From: DATBLY01 sp036555125
Lineage (GTDB): Bacteria > Actinomycetota > UBA4738 > HRBIN12
Assembly: GCA_036555125.1 (NCBI GenBank)
Contig: DATBLY010000088.1
Coordinates: forward strand, 1-12,712
DNA: 12,712 bases
Reading direction: 5' to 3'
Shown here piece after piece: positions 1-5,919 of the stretch. Made by a program: the position numbers and the translations under genes. Every line of letters starts with the position of its first letter. Position 1 is the first letter of the stretch. The notes under the pieces are model-generated. The model worked only from the letters and a program-made list of their open reading frames with translations. It was not told the origin of the DNA and made no database searches.

Positions 1-1
1 G

Positions 2-820
2 ATGCACCCCGGCGCTAGCGTGGTGGGTGTGGACGCGACGACGGACCTGTTCGCCGGTGCACCGCAAAGAACCATCGCGGAGCGGCTCGCCCGGCTCCGC
101 GTGTGGAACGTGGTGCTGGGGCTGCTCCACGCGGGGCAGGCGGTGGTCGTCCTGCTGCTCTCCACCGACTTCGCGGTTCCCATCGTCACCCATGCGCTGA
201 CGGGGCCGCCGGGCTCGGGGAGCGAGACGATCGAGCTCTTCGACCTCCGCGTGGCGTGGGCGGTCGCGGCGTTCCTGTTCCTGTCCGCGGTCGCCCACCT
301 CCTGATCGCCTCCCCGTGGCTCTACCCGCGGTACACCGCGATGTTGCGTCAGGGCCGCAACGACTACCGATGGATCGAGTACGCATTCAGCGCCTCGCTG
401 ATGGCCGTCCTGATCGGCGTGCTGCCCGGCATCACGGACGTCGCGGCCGTGATCGCCATCTTCGGGGTGAACGCCGCGATGATCCTGTTCGGCCTGTTGC
501 AGGAGCGGTACGAGCGCCCGGGCGGCAGCCTCCTGCCGTTCTGGCTGGGGTGCATCGCCGGGGCCGTGCCCTGGTTGGCGATCGGCGTCTACCTCGCCGG
601 GATCGGCACCGAGGTGAGCCCTCCCGGGTTCGTCTACGCGATCTTCGTGTCGCTGTTCCTGTTCTTCATGTCGTTCGCCGTGAACCAGTGGCTGCAGTAC
701 CGACGGATCGGACCGTGGAAGGACTACCTGTACGGCGAACGCGTCTACATGATCCTCAGCCTGGTGGCGAAGTCGGCGCTCGCGTGGCAGGTGTTCGCGG
801 GGACGCTCGCCCCGAGCTGA
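2..820 (+). CDS. Heliorhodopsin
   Basis: Seven-helix retinal protein of the heliorhodopsin family, which is distinct from type 1 rhodopsins and sits in the membrane with its N terminus inside. The C-terminal segment LSLVAKSALAWQ carries the Schiff-base lysine (Lys257, counting the ATG at position 2 as residue 1). RWIEY supplies the counterion Glu126 (E107 in the family prototype 48C12). Ser253, His43 and His99 match the other retinal-pocket residues known from that protein. Further family landmarks are IFGVNAAMILFG, LLPFWLGCIAG and LFLFFMSFA. The length of 272 residues compares with about 253 in 48C12; the excess is N-terminal. The ATG is one base from the window edge, so a longer frame cannot be excluded. 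A GTG at 29 (263 residues) lies 7 nt after a -10-like TAGCGT and may be the true, leaderless start. Most heliorhodopsins do not pump ions and their roles are still unsettled. The family is certain; the start is not. Confidence 0.95.
   Translation: MHPGASVVGVDATTDLFAGAPQRTIAERLARLRVWNVVLGLLHAGQAVVVLLLSTDFAVPIVTHALTGPPGSGSETIELFDLRVAWAVAAFLFLSAVAHLLIASPWLYPRYTAMLRQGRNDYRWIEYAFSASLMAVLIGVLPGITDVAAVIAIFGVNAAMILFGLLQERYERPGGSLLPFWLGCIAGAVPWLAIGVYLAGIGTEVSPPGFVYAIFVSLFLFFMSFAVNQWLQYRRIGPWKDYLYGERVYMILSLVAKSALAWQVFAGTLAPS
16..29 (+). promoter_or_regulatory. Possible -10 element for leaderless heliorhodopsin transcript
   Basis: TAGCGT at 16-21 fits a TANNNT -10 hexamer and is followed by exactly 7 nt and then an in-frame GTG at 29. 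The same geometry occurs before three other genes in this window. The matching -35 would lie upstream of the window, so it cannot be checked here. If real, the heliorhodopsin begins at the GTG, with a leaderless mRNA. Confidence 0.35.
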
Positions 821-831
821 CGCCGAGCGTC
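802..831. terminator. Inverted repeat at the end of the heliorhodopsin gene
   Basis: GACGCTCG (802-809) and CGAGCGTC (824-831) form an 8-bp stem with a 14-nt loop that contains the heliorhodopsin stop codon. The repeat lies where two convergent genes meet, before the FAD oxidase stop at 857. There is no T-tract on either side, so at best it is a non-canonical bidirectional terminator. Confidence 0.3.
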
Positions 832-856
832 GAGCCGCTCGCAGGACCCGCTGCCC

Positions 857-2227
857 CTAGCTCGCCGGTGGCACGTTTTGGTTGCCCCGCAGGACGTTGG
901 ACGGGTCGAACCGCGCCTTGATCGACGCGAGGCGCTCCCACGTCGGGCCCGGGAACGCGGCGTGCACGCGCGCCTCGCCCTCGTCGGCCAGGAACCCGAC
1001 GTACGCGGCCGCGTCCTCGCCGGCGAGCGCGTGCAGCAACCCTTCCGCCCACGGCTCCTGGTCCGGGAGCTGATCGGCGCGCTCGACCATCGCGGCCACC
1101 GTCACCATGTAGCGCTTCCGGCGGTGCGCGAACGCGGTCGCGTCCGCGGGCACCCGGGCCATCGCCCCGCCGAGGGGGCGCAGCTGCGCGGCGCGCATCA
1201 TCGCGGTCGAGCCCGCGAGGTGCTCGAGGATCGCCTCGCCCGCCGCGTCGTCGAGCGGCCGGTCCGTCAGACTCGTGCGCGAGACGGCGACCGGGCGGTA
1301 GCCCTCCTCCTGCGGCATGAACAGCTCCGGGTACGTCATCGGCCGGAGGAAGTCCGCGATCGGGGTGGCCAGCGCGCGGAACGGCGCCAGGACGGCCTGG
1401 CCCGCCTCGGGGTCGCCCGCGTACAGCATGAACGCCAGCAGCACCGGCGTGCCGACGAGCTCCTCGGGCAGGAACGGCATCGGCGGCGCGGTCATCACGT
1501 TCGCGATCGTCGAGAGCTCGTCGGGCGCCGCCTCGGCCGTCGCGATGAAGCCGGCGATGGTCTCCGGGGTCGCCGGCAGCACCAGGATCCCGCCGTTGAC
1601 CGCCGGCAGCTCGTGCAGCCGGAAGCGCAGGCGCGTGGCGACCGCGACGTTGCCGCCGCCGCCGCGGATCGCCCAGAACAGGTCGGGCTCGTGCTCCGCG
1701 TCGGTCCGGACGATCTCGCCGTCGCCGGTGACGACCTCGGCCTCCAGGAGCTGGTCGATCGTCATCCCGTGCGCACGCACCAGGAACCCGATCCCGCCCG
1801 CGAGCGTGATCCCGCCGACCCCCACGGACGGGGTATCGCCGAAGCCGGTAGCCAGCCCGGCCTCGGCCGCCGCCGTCGTGTAGGCGCCGGTCGTCAGGCC
1901 CGGCCCGGCCCACGCCGAGCGCCCGTCGGCGTCGAGCTCGAACCCGTCCAGGCCCGAGAGGTCCAGCGTCAGGCCGCCCTCCGAGACGCTCAGGCCGGCC
2001 GGGCTGTGGCCACCGCTCTTGACCGCGAGCGGGAGGCCGGCGTCCCTGGCCGCTACGACGGCCGCGGCCACGTCTTCGGCGCCCGCAGCCCGGACGATCG
2101 CGTCCGGGCGGTGGTCGAACTGCCCGGCGAACAGGCCGCGGGCCGCGTCGTACCCGTCGTCGCCGGGCCCGAGCACGCGCCCCGGCAGGGCCGCGCGCAG
2201 GTCGTCGATCGGGATCTGGGTCTGCAT
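857..2227 (-). CDS. FAD-linked oxidase, berberine bridge enzyme-like
   Basis: Oxidoreductase of 456 residues with an N-terminal PCMH-type FAD-binding domain (about residues 35-205) and a C-terminal BBE motif (DPSNVLRGNQNVPP, about 441-454). His74 in SGGHSPAG is the expected site of covalent 8-alpha-histidyl attachment of FAD. The segment GGITLAGGIGFLVRAHGMTID (138-158) is the usual flavin-contacting stretch but lacks the cysteine seen in bicovalently flavinylated members, so one covalent bond is predicted. DLFWAIRGGGGNVAVAT (182-198) is also typical. Family members oxidise alcohols, sugars or alkaloid-like compounds with O2 or another acceptor; the substrate here cannot be read from sequence. 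The ATG at 2227 is chosen because homology begins there, a GAGGAG lies 10 nt upstream, and it starts 5 bp after the SRPBCC stop. No signal peptide is evident, so it is probably cytoplasmic. It is the last gene of the operon begun by the ArsR regulator. Confidence 0.9.
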   Translation of the reverse strand: MQTQIPIDDLRAALPGRVLGPGDDGYDAARGLFAGQFDHRPDAIVRAAGAEDVAAAVVAARDAGLPLAVKSGGHSPAGLSVSEGGLTLDLSGLDGFELDADGRSAWAGPGLTTGAYTTAAAEAGLATGFGDTPSVGVGGITLAGGIGFLVRAHGMTIDQLLEAEVVTGDGEIVRTDAEHEPDLFWAIRGGGGNVAVATRLRFRLHELPAVNGGILVLPATPETIAGFIATAEAAPDELSTIANVMTAPPMPFLPEELVGTPVLLAFMLYAGDPEAGQAVLAPFRALATPIADFLRPMTYPELFMPQEEGYRPVAVSRTSLTDRPLDDAAGEAILEHLAGSTAMMRAAQLRPLGGAMARVPADATAFAHRRKRYMVTVAAMVERADQLPDQEPWAEGLLHALAGEDAAAYVGFLADEGEARVHAAFPGPTWERLASIKARFDPSNVLRGNQNVPPAS

Positions 2228-2232
2228 CGGTC

Positions 2233-2730
2233 TCACGCTCCTCGCTCGTCGCTCGCCTCGACGCCCTCGGTGTCGTGCCGCGCCTTCAGGCCCTCGCGGG
2301 TCACCCGGTCCAGCGCCGCGAGCATCTCCCGCCAACCCTCGGTGAAGCCGTCGCGGTCCTCGACGCGCTCGAACGGCCCCTGCACGAACGTCACGAGCGT
2401 CTTGCCGTCGCGGTCCTCGAACGTGATCGTCATCTCGGTCTCGAGGGATAGGTCCTCGGACGGCACGATCATGTGATGAGCGAACTCCAGTCGGTGGGGG
2501 CGCTCGACCACCGTGAAGCGCCGGATCTCGGTGTCGGGCTCCTGGCCCTCGGCGCCCATCTGGTACGTCGACGTGCCGCCGACGCGCACGTCGGTCTCGG
2601 CCTTGTGGATCACCCAGCCCGGTTGTCCTTCGCCGTGGATCTCGGCCTGCAGGTCCGGGTCGCAGAACGTGTCGAACACCAGCTCCACGGGGGCGTCGAT
2701 GAGCCGTTCGATCCGCAGTTCGTGGGCCAT
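2233..2730 (-). CDS. SRPBCC / AHSA1-domain protein
   Basis: Protein of 165 residues with the START-like SRPBCC fold of the AHSA1 (activator of Hsp90 ATPase homologue 1-like) family. The N-terminal strand ELRIERLIDAPVELVFDTF, the central glycine-rich VRVGGTSTYQM, and the C-terminal helix DGFTEGWREMLAALDRV are the family's standard landmarks. Such proteins form a hydrophobic cavity that binds a small lipophilic ligand; no catalytic residue can be assigned. The ATG at 2730 has a purine-rich ribosome binding site (GGAGAGGAGAGGGAG) immediately before it, which decides the start over a longer open frame. It lies 61 bp after the ArsR-type regulator and 5 bp before the FAD oxidase. ArsR-SRPBCC pairs are widespread in bacteria, so the pairing supports both calls. 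The last ~20 residues are charged and look disordered. Confidence 0.88.
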   Translation of the reverse strand: MAHELRIERLIDAPVELVFDTFCDPDLQAEIHGEGQPGWVIHKAETDVRVGGTSTYQMGAEGQEPDTEIRRFTVVERPHRLEFAHHMIVPSEDLSLETEMTITFEDRDGKTLVTFVQGPFERVEDRDGFTEGWREMLAALDRVTREGLKARHDTEGVEASDERGA

Positions 2731-2791
2731 CTCCCTCTCCTCTCCAGCGTGCTCCCTCGGGAAACGTCGGACGGTCGGCCGACGCCGACGC

Positions 2792-3172
2792 TCAAGGCCG
2801 TCGCGATCGCGCCGCCCGCTGCTCGCGCGCACGACGCTCGACCAGGACCTCGAGCCGGTCCAGGCGGCGTTCCCAGCGCTCGCGGTGCAGCTCGATCCAG
2901 CGCGACGCGTCGTCCATCCGCTCAGGCGTCAGGGAGACCTCGCGCGTCCGACCATCCTTGCGCGTGGTGACCAGGTCGGCCTGCTCCAGGATGCGCACGT
3001 GCTTCAGCATCCCGGGGAGCGAGATCCCGTAGGGACGGGCCAGCTCGGTGATCGATGCGGGGGCGAGCGCCAGGCGGTCCAGGACGTCGCGCCGGGTCGG
3101 GTCGGCCAGCGCCGAGAACGTCCGATCGAGCGACGTCCCGGGCGCGCGCTCCAGCGTCTGAGACTTAACCAT
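2792..3172 (-). CDS. ArsR-family winged-helix transcriptional regulator
   Basis: Regulator of 126 residues. FSALADPTRRDVLDRLA (19-35) is the signature first helix of ArsR-type regulators that pair with SRPBCC genes. TELARPYGISLPGMLKHVRI (42-61) is the helix-turn-helix with its recognition helix, followed by the wing around TTRKDGRTREVSLTP (69-83). The tail is Arg-rich, with RWERRLDRLEVL resembling the usual WxxxLdrLe ending. The protein has no cysteine, so it lacks the ligands of classical arsenic or cadmium sensors and probably senses something else, or acts without a metal. The ATG at 3172 sits 7 nt after a GATAGT -10 element with TTGACG 17 nt further upstream, so the transcript is predicted to be leaderless. 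A GTG 9 nt upstream is an alternative start. It heads the arsR-SRPBCC-FAD oxidase operon and is expected to repress it. Confidence 0.92.
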   Translation of the reverse strand: MVKSQTLERAPGTSLDRTFSALADPTRRDVLDRLALAPASITELARPYGISLPGMLKHVRILEQADLVTTRKDGRTREVSLTPERMDDASRWIELHRERWERRLDRLEVLVERRAREQRAARSRRP

Positions 3173-3208
3173 CCGGTTCACTATCTCAGCACCGGTCGGA
3201 ACCGTCAA
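3172..3208 (-). promoter_or_regulatory. Promoter of the arsR operon, leaderless geometry
   Basis: On the minus strand, TTGACG (complement of 3203-3208) and GATAGT (complement of 3180-3185) are separated by 17 nt. Seven nucleotides follow before the ATG at 3172, so transcription would start at or next to the A of the ATG. This is a good sigma-70-type match, 5/6 at -35 and 4/6 at -10. No ribosome binding site is visible. Confidence 0.6.
3174..3204. promoter_or_regulatory. Candidate operator: inverted repeat around the arsR promoter
   Basis: CGGTTC (3174-3179) and GAACCG (3199-3204) are inverted copies separated by 19 nt. They enclose the -10 element and reach into the -35 of the arsR promoter. 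A dimeric winged-helix repressor bound here would block its own promoter. That is an inference from position; a 6-bp arm is short and could be chance. Confidence 0.35.
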
Positions 3209-3239
3209 GGCCAGAGCCCGCGACGCTCCGAGGCCCGGC

Positions 3240-3275
3240 TTGCCGTCCGAAGATCCCGTCGCTACGGTCCGCCGG
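3240..3275 (+). promoter_or_regulatory. Promoter of the acyl-CoA dehydrogenase-like gene, leaderless geometry
   Basis: TTGCCG (3240-3245), a 17-nt spacer and TACGGT (3263-3268) are followed by 6 nt and then the GTG at 3275. No Shine-Dalgarno sequence is seen. This promoter faces away from the arsR promoter, with the two -35 boxes about 30 bp apart. Confidence 0.5.
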
Positions 3276-4270
3276 TGCCGGACGTCGTCGAACGTGCCCG
3301 CGAGATCGCCGAGGAGGTGCTGTTCCCGGCGGCGCCGCGGACCGACGCCGCCGACCTGGTGCCGGCAGACAACCTCGACGCGCTCGCGGCGGCCGGCCTG
3401 TACGGGATGGCGGTCCCGGCGTCGTTCGGCGGGCTCGACCTGGACCTGGCCACGCAGCACCGGGTGGTCGAGACGCTCGCGTCCGGGTGCCTCACGACGA
3501 CGTTCGTGTGGCTGCAGCACCGGAACCCGACGCGCGCGCTCGCGACGACGGCGAACGCCGGGCTCCGCGACGCATGGCTCGCGCCGCTCGCCGCAGGCGA
3601 GCGGCGCGCGGGGATCGCCCTGGCGGGCAACCGGCCCGGGCCGCCGCTCCTGCGCGCTGCGCGCGCGGGCGGCGCCCCGGTCCTCACCGGCGACGCGCCC
3701 TGGGTGAGCGGGTGGGGCCTCGTGGACGTGCTGCTCGTCACGGCGCGCGACGGCGACGTCGTCGTCTCGATGCTGATCGACGCGGTGGGGTCGGACGATC
3801 TGCGGGTCGAGCGGCTGCGGCTGGTTGGCGCGAACGCGAGTGGGACCGTGACGCTCCGGTTCGACGGCCACGCGGTGCCGGCCGAGCGGATCGTCGCGGA
3901 GGAGCCGCACGCCTCGGTGCTCGAACGCGACGCGACCGGCCTGCGGATGAACGGCTCCCTCGCGCTCGGCCTGATCGATCGCTGCTGCCGACTCCTCGGC
4001 CCGGGCCCGTTGGACGACGAGCTCGCCGCCGTCCGCCGCGAGCTGGACGAGGCGACGACCGAGCGGCTGCCCGAGGCGCGAGCCGCCGCGTGCGAGCTGG
4101 CGCTGCGTGCCTCGGCGGCGCTCACGGTGGCTCGCGGGAGCCGCGCGATCCTCGCGACGGAGCACGCCGAGCGCCTCGCGCGCGAGGCGCTCTTCCTGTC
4201 GGTGTTCGGGTCCCGACCGCCGATCAAGGCGTCGCTGCTGCGGCGCCTTGGCGCGTCGGCCGACGCCTAG
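3275..4270 (+). CDS. Acyl-CoA dehydrogenase-like flavoprotein, short form
   Basis: Protein of 331 residues that resembles acyl-CoA dehydrogenases, which are FAD enzymes that introduce a 2,3 double bond into acyl-CoA. The N-terminal helical domain includes LDALAAAGLYGMAVPASFGG (35-53), a clear family signature. The middle beta domain contains GDAPWVSGWGLVDVLLVTA (139-157) and TLRFDGHAVPAERIV (193-207). The C-terminal helical domain (about 222-331) is short and ends at LFLSVFGSRPPIKASLLRRL. Typical members have about 380 residues; here the usual glycine-rich segment near the C terminus and a recognisable catalytic glutamate are absent. It may be a non-canonical oxidase or monooxygenase-like relative, or a degenerate enzyme; the substrate is unknown. 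The GTG at 3275 is chosen because homology begins at once and the promoter-like sequence points to it. It is divergent from the arsR operon and may share control with it. Confidence 0.8.
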   Translation: MPDVVERAREIAEEVLFPAAPRTDAADLVPADNLDALAAAGLYGMAVPASFGGLDLDLATQHRVVETLASGCLTTTFVWLQHRNPTRALATTANAGLRDAWLAPLAAGERRAGIALAGNRPGPPLLRAARAGGAPVLTGDAPWVSGWGLVDVLLVTARDGDVVVSMLIDAVGSDDLRVERLRLVGANASGTVTLRFDGHAVPAERIVAEEPHASVLERDATGLRMNGSLALGLIDRCCRLLGPGPLDDELAAVRRELDEATTERLPEARAAACELALRASAALTVARGSRAILATEHAERLAREALFLSVFGSRPPIKASLLRRLGASADA

Positions 4271-4288
4271 CCGCCCGGCTCGGGGCGA

Positions 4289-4308
4289 CGGATCCGCCGC
4301 CGGATCCG
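4289..4308. terminator. GC-rich hairpin downstream of the acyl-CoA dehydrogenase-like gene
   Basis: Two copies of the self-complementary octamer CGGATCCG (4289-4296 and 4301-4308) are separated by 4 nt. They can form an 8-bp stem with a tetraloop 18 nt after the stop codon. No T-tract follows. The position fits a transcription end between two separately expressed genes, but the repeat could also be a regulatory palindrome for the next gene. Confidence 0.4.
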
Positions 4309-4358
4309 CGGGTTCGGGAACCTCCGCGCCGAGCCGTCCGTCGAAGGACGATCTCGCG

Positions 4359-4365
4359 AAGGAGG
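4359..4365 (+). promoter_or_regulatory. Strong ribosome binding site of the DUF2330 gene
   Basis: AAGGAGG lies 6 nt before the ATG at 4372 and fixes that start. The 101-bp gap before this gene also holds the hairpin at 4289-4308, a GGTTCGGGAACC palindrome (4311-4322), and a small CGTCC/GGACG stem (4335-4350) just before the ribosome binding site. I see no convincing promoter hexamers in the gap. Confidence 0.75.
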
Positions 4366-4371
4366 AGACCC

Positions 4372-5448
4372 ATGGCCCATCGCTCACGTCTCGCCCGTCG
4401 GATCGTCCTCCCCACGTTCATCGCCCTGTTCGCGCTGCTGCCGGCGACCGCCGCGTTCGCGTGCGGCGGGCTCGTGACCCCGAACGGCACCGTCAGCCTG
4501 CTCCGCACGACGACGCTGGCCGCCTACCACCGCGGGGTCGAGCACTACGTCACGTCGTTCGAGTTCGCGGGCGCGGACGCGACCGAGGTCGGCTCGATCG
4601 TGCCGCTCCCCGGCGTCCCGACGGACGTGATCAAGGGCGGGGACTGGACCCTGCAACGCCTGATCCTCGAGACCCAGCCGCAGGCCGAGGAGCGCACCCT
4701 CGCGCTCGCCGCCGACAGCGCCGGCGGTGCGACCGTGCTCCTTGAGACGAAGATCGACGCGCTCGACGTGACCGTGCTCGAAGGCGGCGCGGATGACGTC
4801 GGCGAGTGGGCGAGCGACCACGGGTTCTTCCTGCCGCCGGACGCGCCCGAGGTGCTCGCCTTCTACGCCGCGCGCAGCCCGATCTTCATGGCCGTGAAGT
4901 TCGACGTCGGTCGCGCGAACGCGCAGGGCGTCCAGCAGGGCCAGGGCACGCCGGTCCACGTCGTCATCCCGACGACGAACCCGTGGGTGCCGCTGCGGAT
5001 CCTCGCGCTCGGACGGGCCGCGTCGGACCTGGTGCAGGCCGACGTGTACCTGCTGACGGACGTGCGTCCGGCCACCCTTCCCCTGGCCGACCGCTCGACC
5101 GGCGACGAGGGGCAGCACGGCCTGATCCAGGAGGTGAGCGAGCCCGCGTCGCCGTCGCTGCTGGCCGACCTCCGCTCGGATCGCGGGATGGAGTGGCTCC
5201 CCGCCGACGACATGTGGCTCACGCAGATCCGCGTGGACGCGTTCGCCGGCGACCTGACCCACGACCTGGCGATCGACGCCAGCGGCTACGGCCAGCCGAG
5301 TCCGTTCGCGGCGGGCCTCCGGATCCCGCAGCTTCCGGTGCCGGCCACGCCCTTGGCGCCGGTGATGCTCGCGGCGCTCGTCGCGGTCGCGGCGTTGGGA
5401 CTCGGGCTCGCGGTGGGTCGTCGGCGCGCCGCCATGACGCGCGGTTGA
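4372..5448 (+). CDS. DUF2330-family exported membrane-anchored protein
   Basis: Protein of 358 residues. A signal peptide spans about residues 1-30 (RSRLARR, then a hydrophobic core, ending ATAAFA), and the mature chain begins CGGLVTPNG. The Cys-Gly-Gly start after the signal, the following LLRTTTLAAYHRGVEHYVTSFEF and the IVPLPGVPTDV motif (76-86) are marks of DUF2330, a family without an assigned function. The C terminus has one hydrophobic segment (about 327-348) followed by GRRRAA, which would leave the domain outside the cell, anchored by its tail. Cys31 is the only cysteine; the preceding residues AAFA are a poor lipobox, so lipidation is unlikely. Start chosen from the strong ribosome binding site. 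The cupredoxin gene follows within 2 bp, suggesting a shared extracytoplasmic job. Function unknown. Confidence 0.88.
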   Translation: MAHRSRLARRIVLPTFIALFALLPATAAFACGGLVTPNGTVSLLRTTTLAAYHRGVEHYVTSFEFAGADATEVGSIVPLPGVPTDVIKGGDWTLQRLILETQPQAEERTLALAADSAGGATVLLETKIDALDVTVLEGGADDVGEWASDHGFFLPPDAPEVLAFYAARSPIFMAVKFDVGRANAQGVQQGQGTPVHVVIPTTNPWVPLRILALGRAASDLVQADVYLLTDVRPATLPLADRSTGDEGQHGLIQEVSEPASPSLLADLRSDRGMEWLPADDMWLTQIRVDAFAGDLTHDLAIDASGYGQPSPFAAGLRIPQLPVPATPLAPVMLAALVAVAALGLGLAVGRRRAAMTRG

Positions 5449-5450
5449 AG

Positions 5451-5906
5451 GTGTCGCGACGCTCGACCGTCCTGCGGGGTGCCGGGCTCGCCGCGATCCT
5501 CGCGGCCGCCCTCCTGGCCGGCGCCGGGAGCGCGGTCGCGTCGGGGTGGCTCGACGACCATGGGGCGGGGACGCCGCCCCCGCGGACCGTCACGATCCGG
5601 ATCCACTTCTCGCGCTTCGACCAGGACGTGGTCGACGTGGCCCCCGGTCAGACGATCCGCTTCGTCGTGGTGAACACCGATCCGATCGACCACGAGTTCA
5701 TCGTCGGGGACCGAGGGATCCAGCTGGCACACGAGCGGGGCACCGAGGCGCACCACCCGCCGCGCCCCGGCGAGATCTCGGTTCCCGCGGGCGAGACGGT
5801 CGAAACGACCATGACGGTGGCCGCCTCCGGGGAGCCGCTGCTCTTCGGCTGCCACCTGCCCGGCCACTACGCGTTCGGCATGCGCGGCGAGATCCAGGTG
5901 GGGTGA
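5451..5906 (+). CDS. Exported cupredoxin (type 1 copper protein)
   Basis: Protein of 151 residues when started at the GTG at 5451. An N-terminal signal peptide (about 1-31, SRRSTVLRG then an Ala/Leu-rich core) sends it out of the cytoplasm. The domain of about 100 residues has the cupredoxin layout: VDVAPGQTIRFVVVNTD (61-77), then His81 in DHEF, then FGCHLPGHYAFGM, which supplies Cys134, His139 and Met144. These four residues form a complete blue-copper site, so an electron-transfer or copper-binding role is expected; the redox partner is not in the window. A TTG at 5445, overlapping the DUF2330 stop, is an alternative start. No clear ribosome binding site is seen, so translation probably depends on coupling to the DUF2330 gene. 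It ends 13 bp from the convergent metallophosphoesterase stop. Confidence 0.9.
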   Translation: MSRRSTVLRGAGLAAILAAALLAGAGSAVASGWLDDHGAGTPPPRTVTIRIHFSRFDQDVVDVAPGQTIRFVVVNTDPIDHEFIVGDRGIQLAHERGTEAHHPPRPGEISVPAGETVETTMTVAASGEPLLFGCHLPGHYAFGMRGEIQVG

Positions 5907-5918
5907 GGGTGAGACCCC
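5900..5918. terminator. Weak stem-loop between convergent genes
   Basis: GGGGT (5900-5904) and ACCCC (5914-5918) can pair with a 9-nt loop across the junction of the cupredoxin and metallophosphoesterase genes. Only 5 bp and no T-tract, so this is a low-confidence bidirectional end signal. Confidence 0.2.
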
Positions 5919-5919
5919 G

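Noticed and set aside
2228..2335. A longer start for the FAD oxidase, inside the SRPBCC gene.
   Set aside because: The extra 36 residues are Arg/Gly-rich antisense-like sequence without homology; the ATG at 2227 has a ribosome binding site and sits 5 bp after the SRPBCC stop.
878..2476. A 532-codon open frame on the plus strand.
   Set aside because: It is antisense to the FAD oxidase and SRPBCC genes, has no recognisable domain and an Arg-rich composition.
2792..3172. The ArsR regulator as the metal sensor controlling the metallothionein-like gene.
   Set aside because: The regulator has no cysteine, is 8.5 kb away and is paired with a SRPBCC gene, which points to a non-metal subgroup.
2..3172. 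Heliorhodopsin and the FAD-oxidase operon as one light-controlled system.
   Set aside because: The genes are convergent, not co-transcribed, and nothing in the sequence links them beyond proximity.
3173..4387. Upstream extension of the ArsR frame to give a 531-residue protein.
   Set aside because: The ArsR homology begins at the ATG at 3172. The extension is antisense to the acyl-CoA dehydrogenase-like gene and would run across its promoter.
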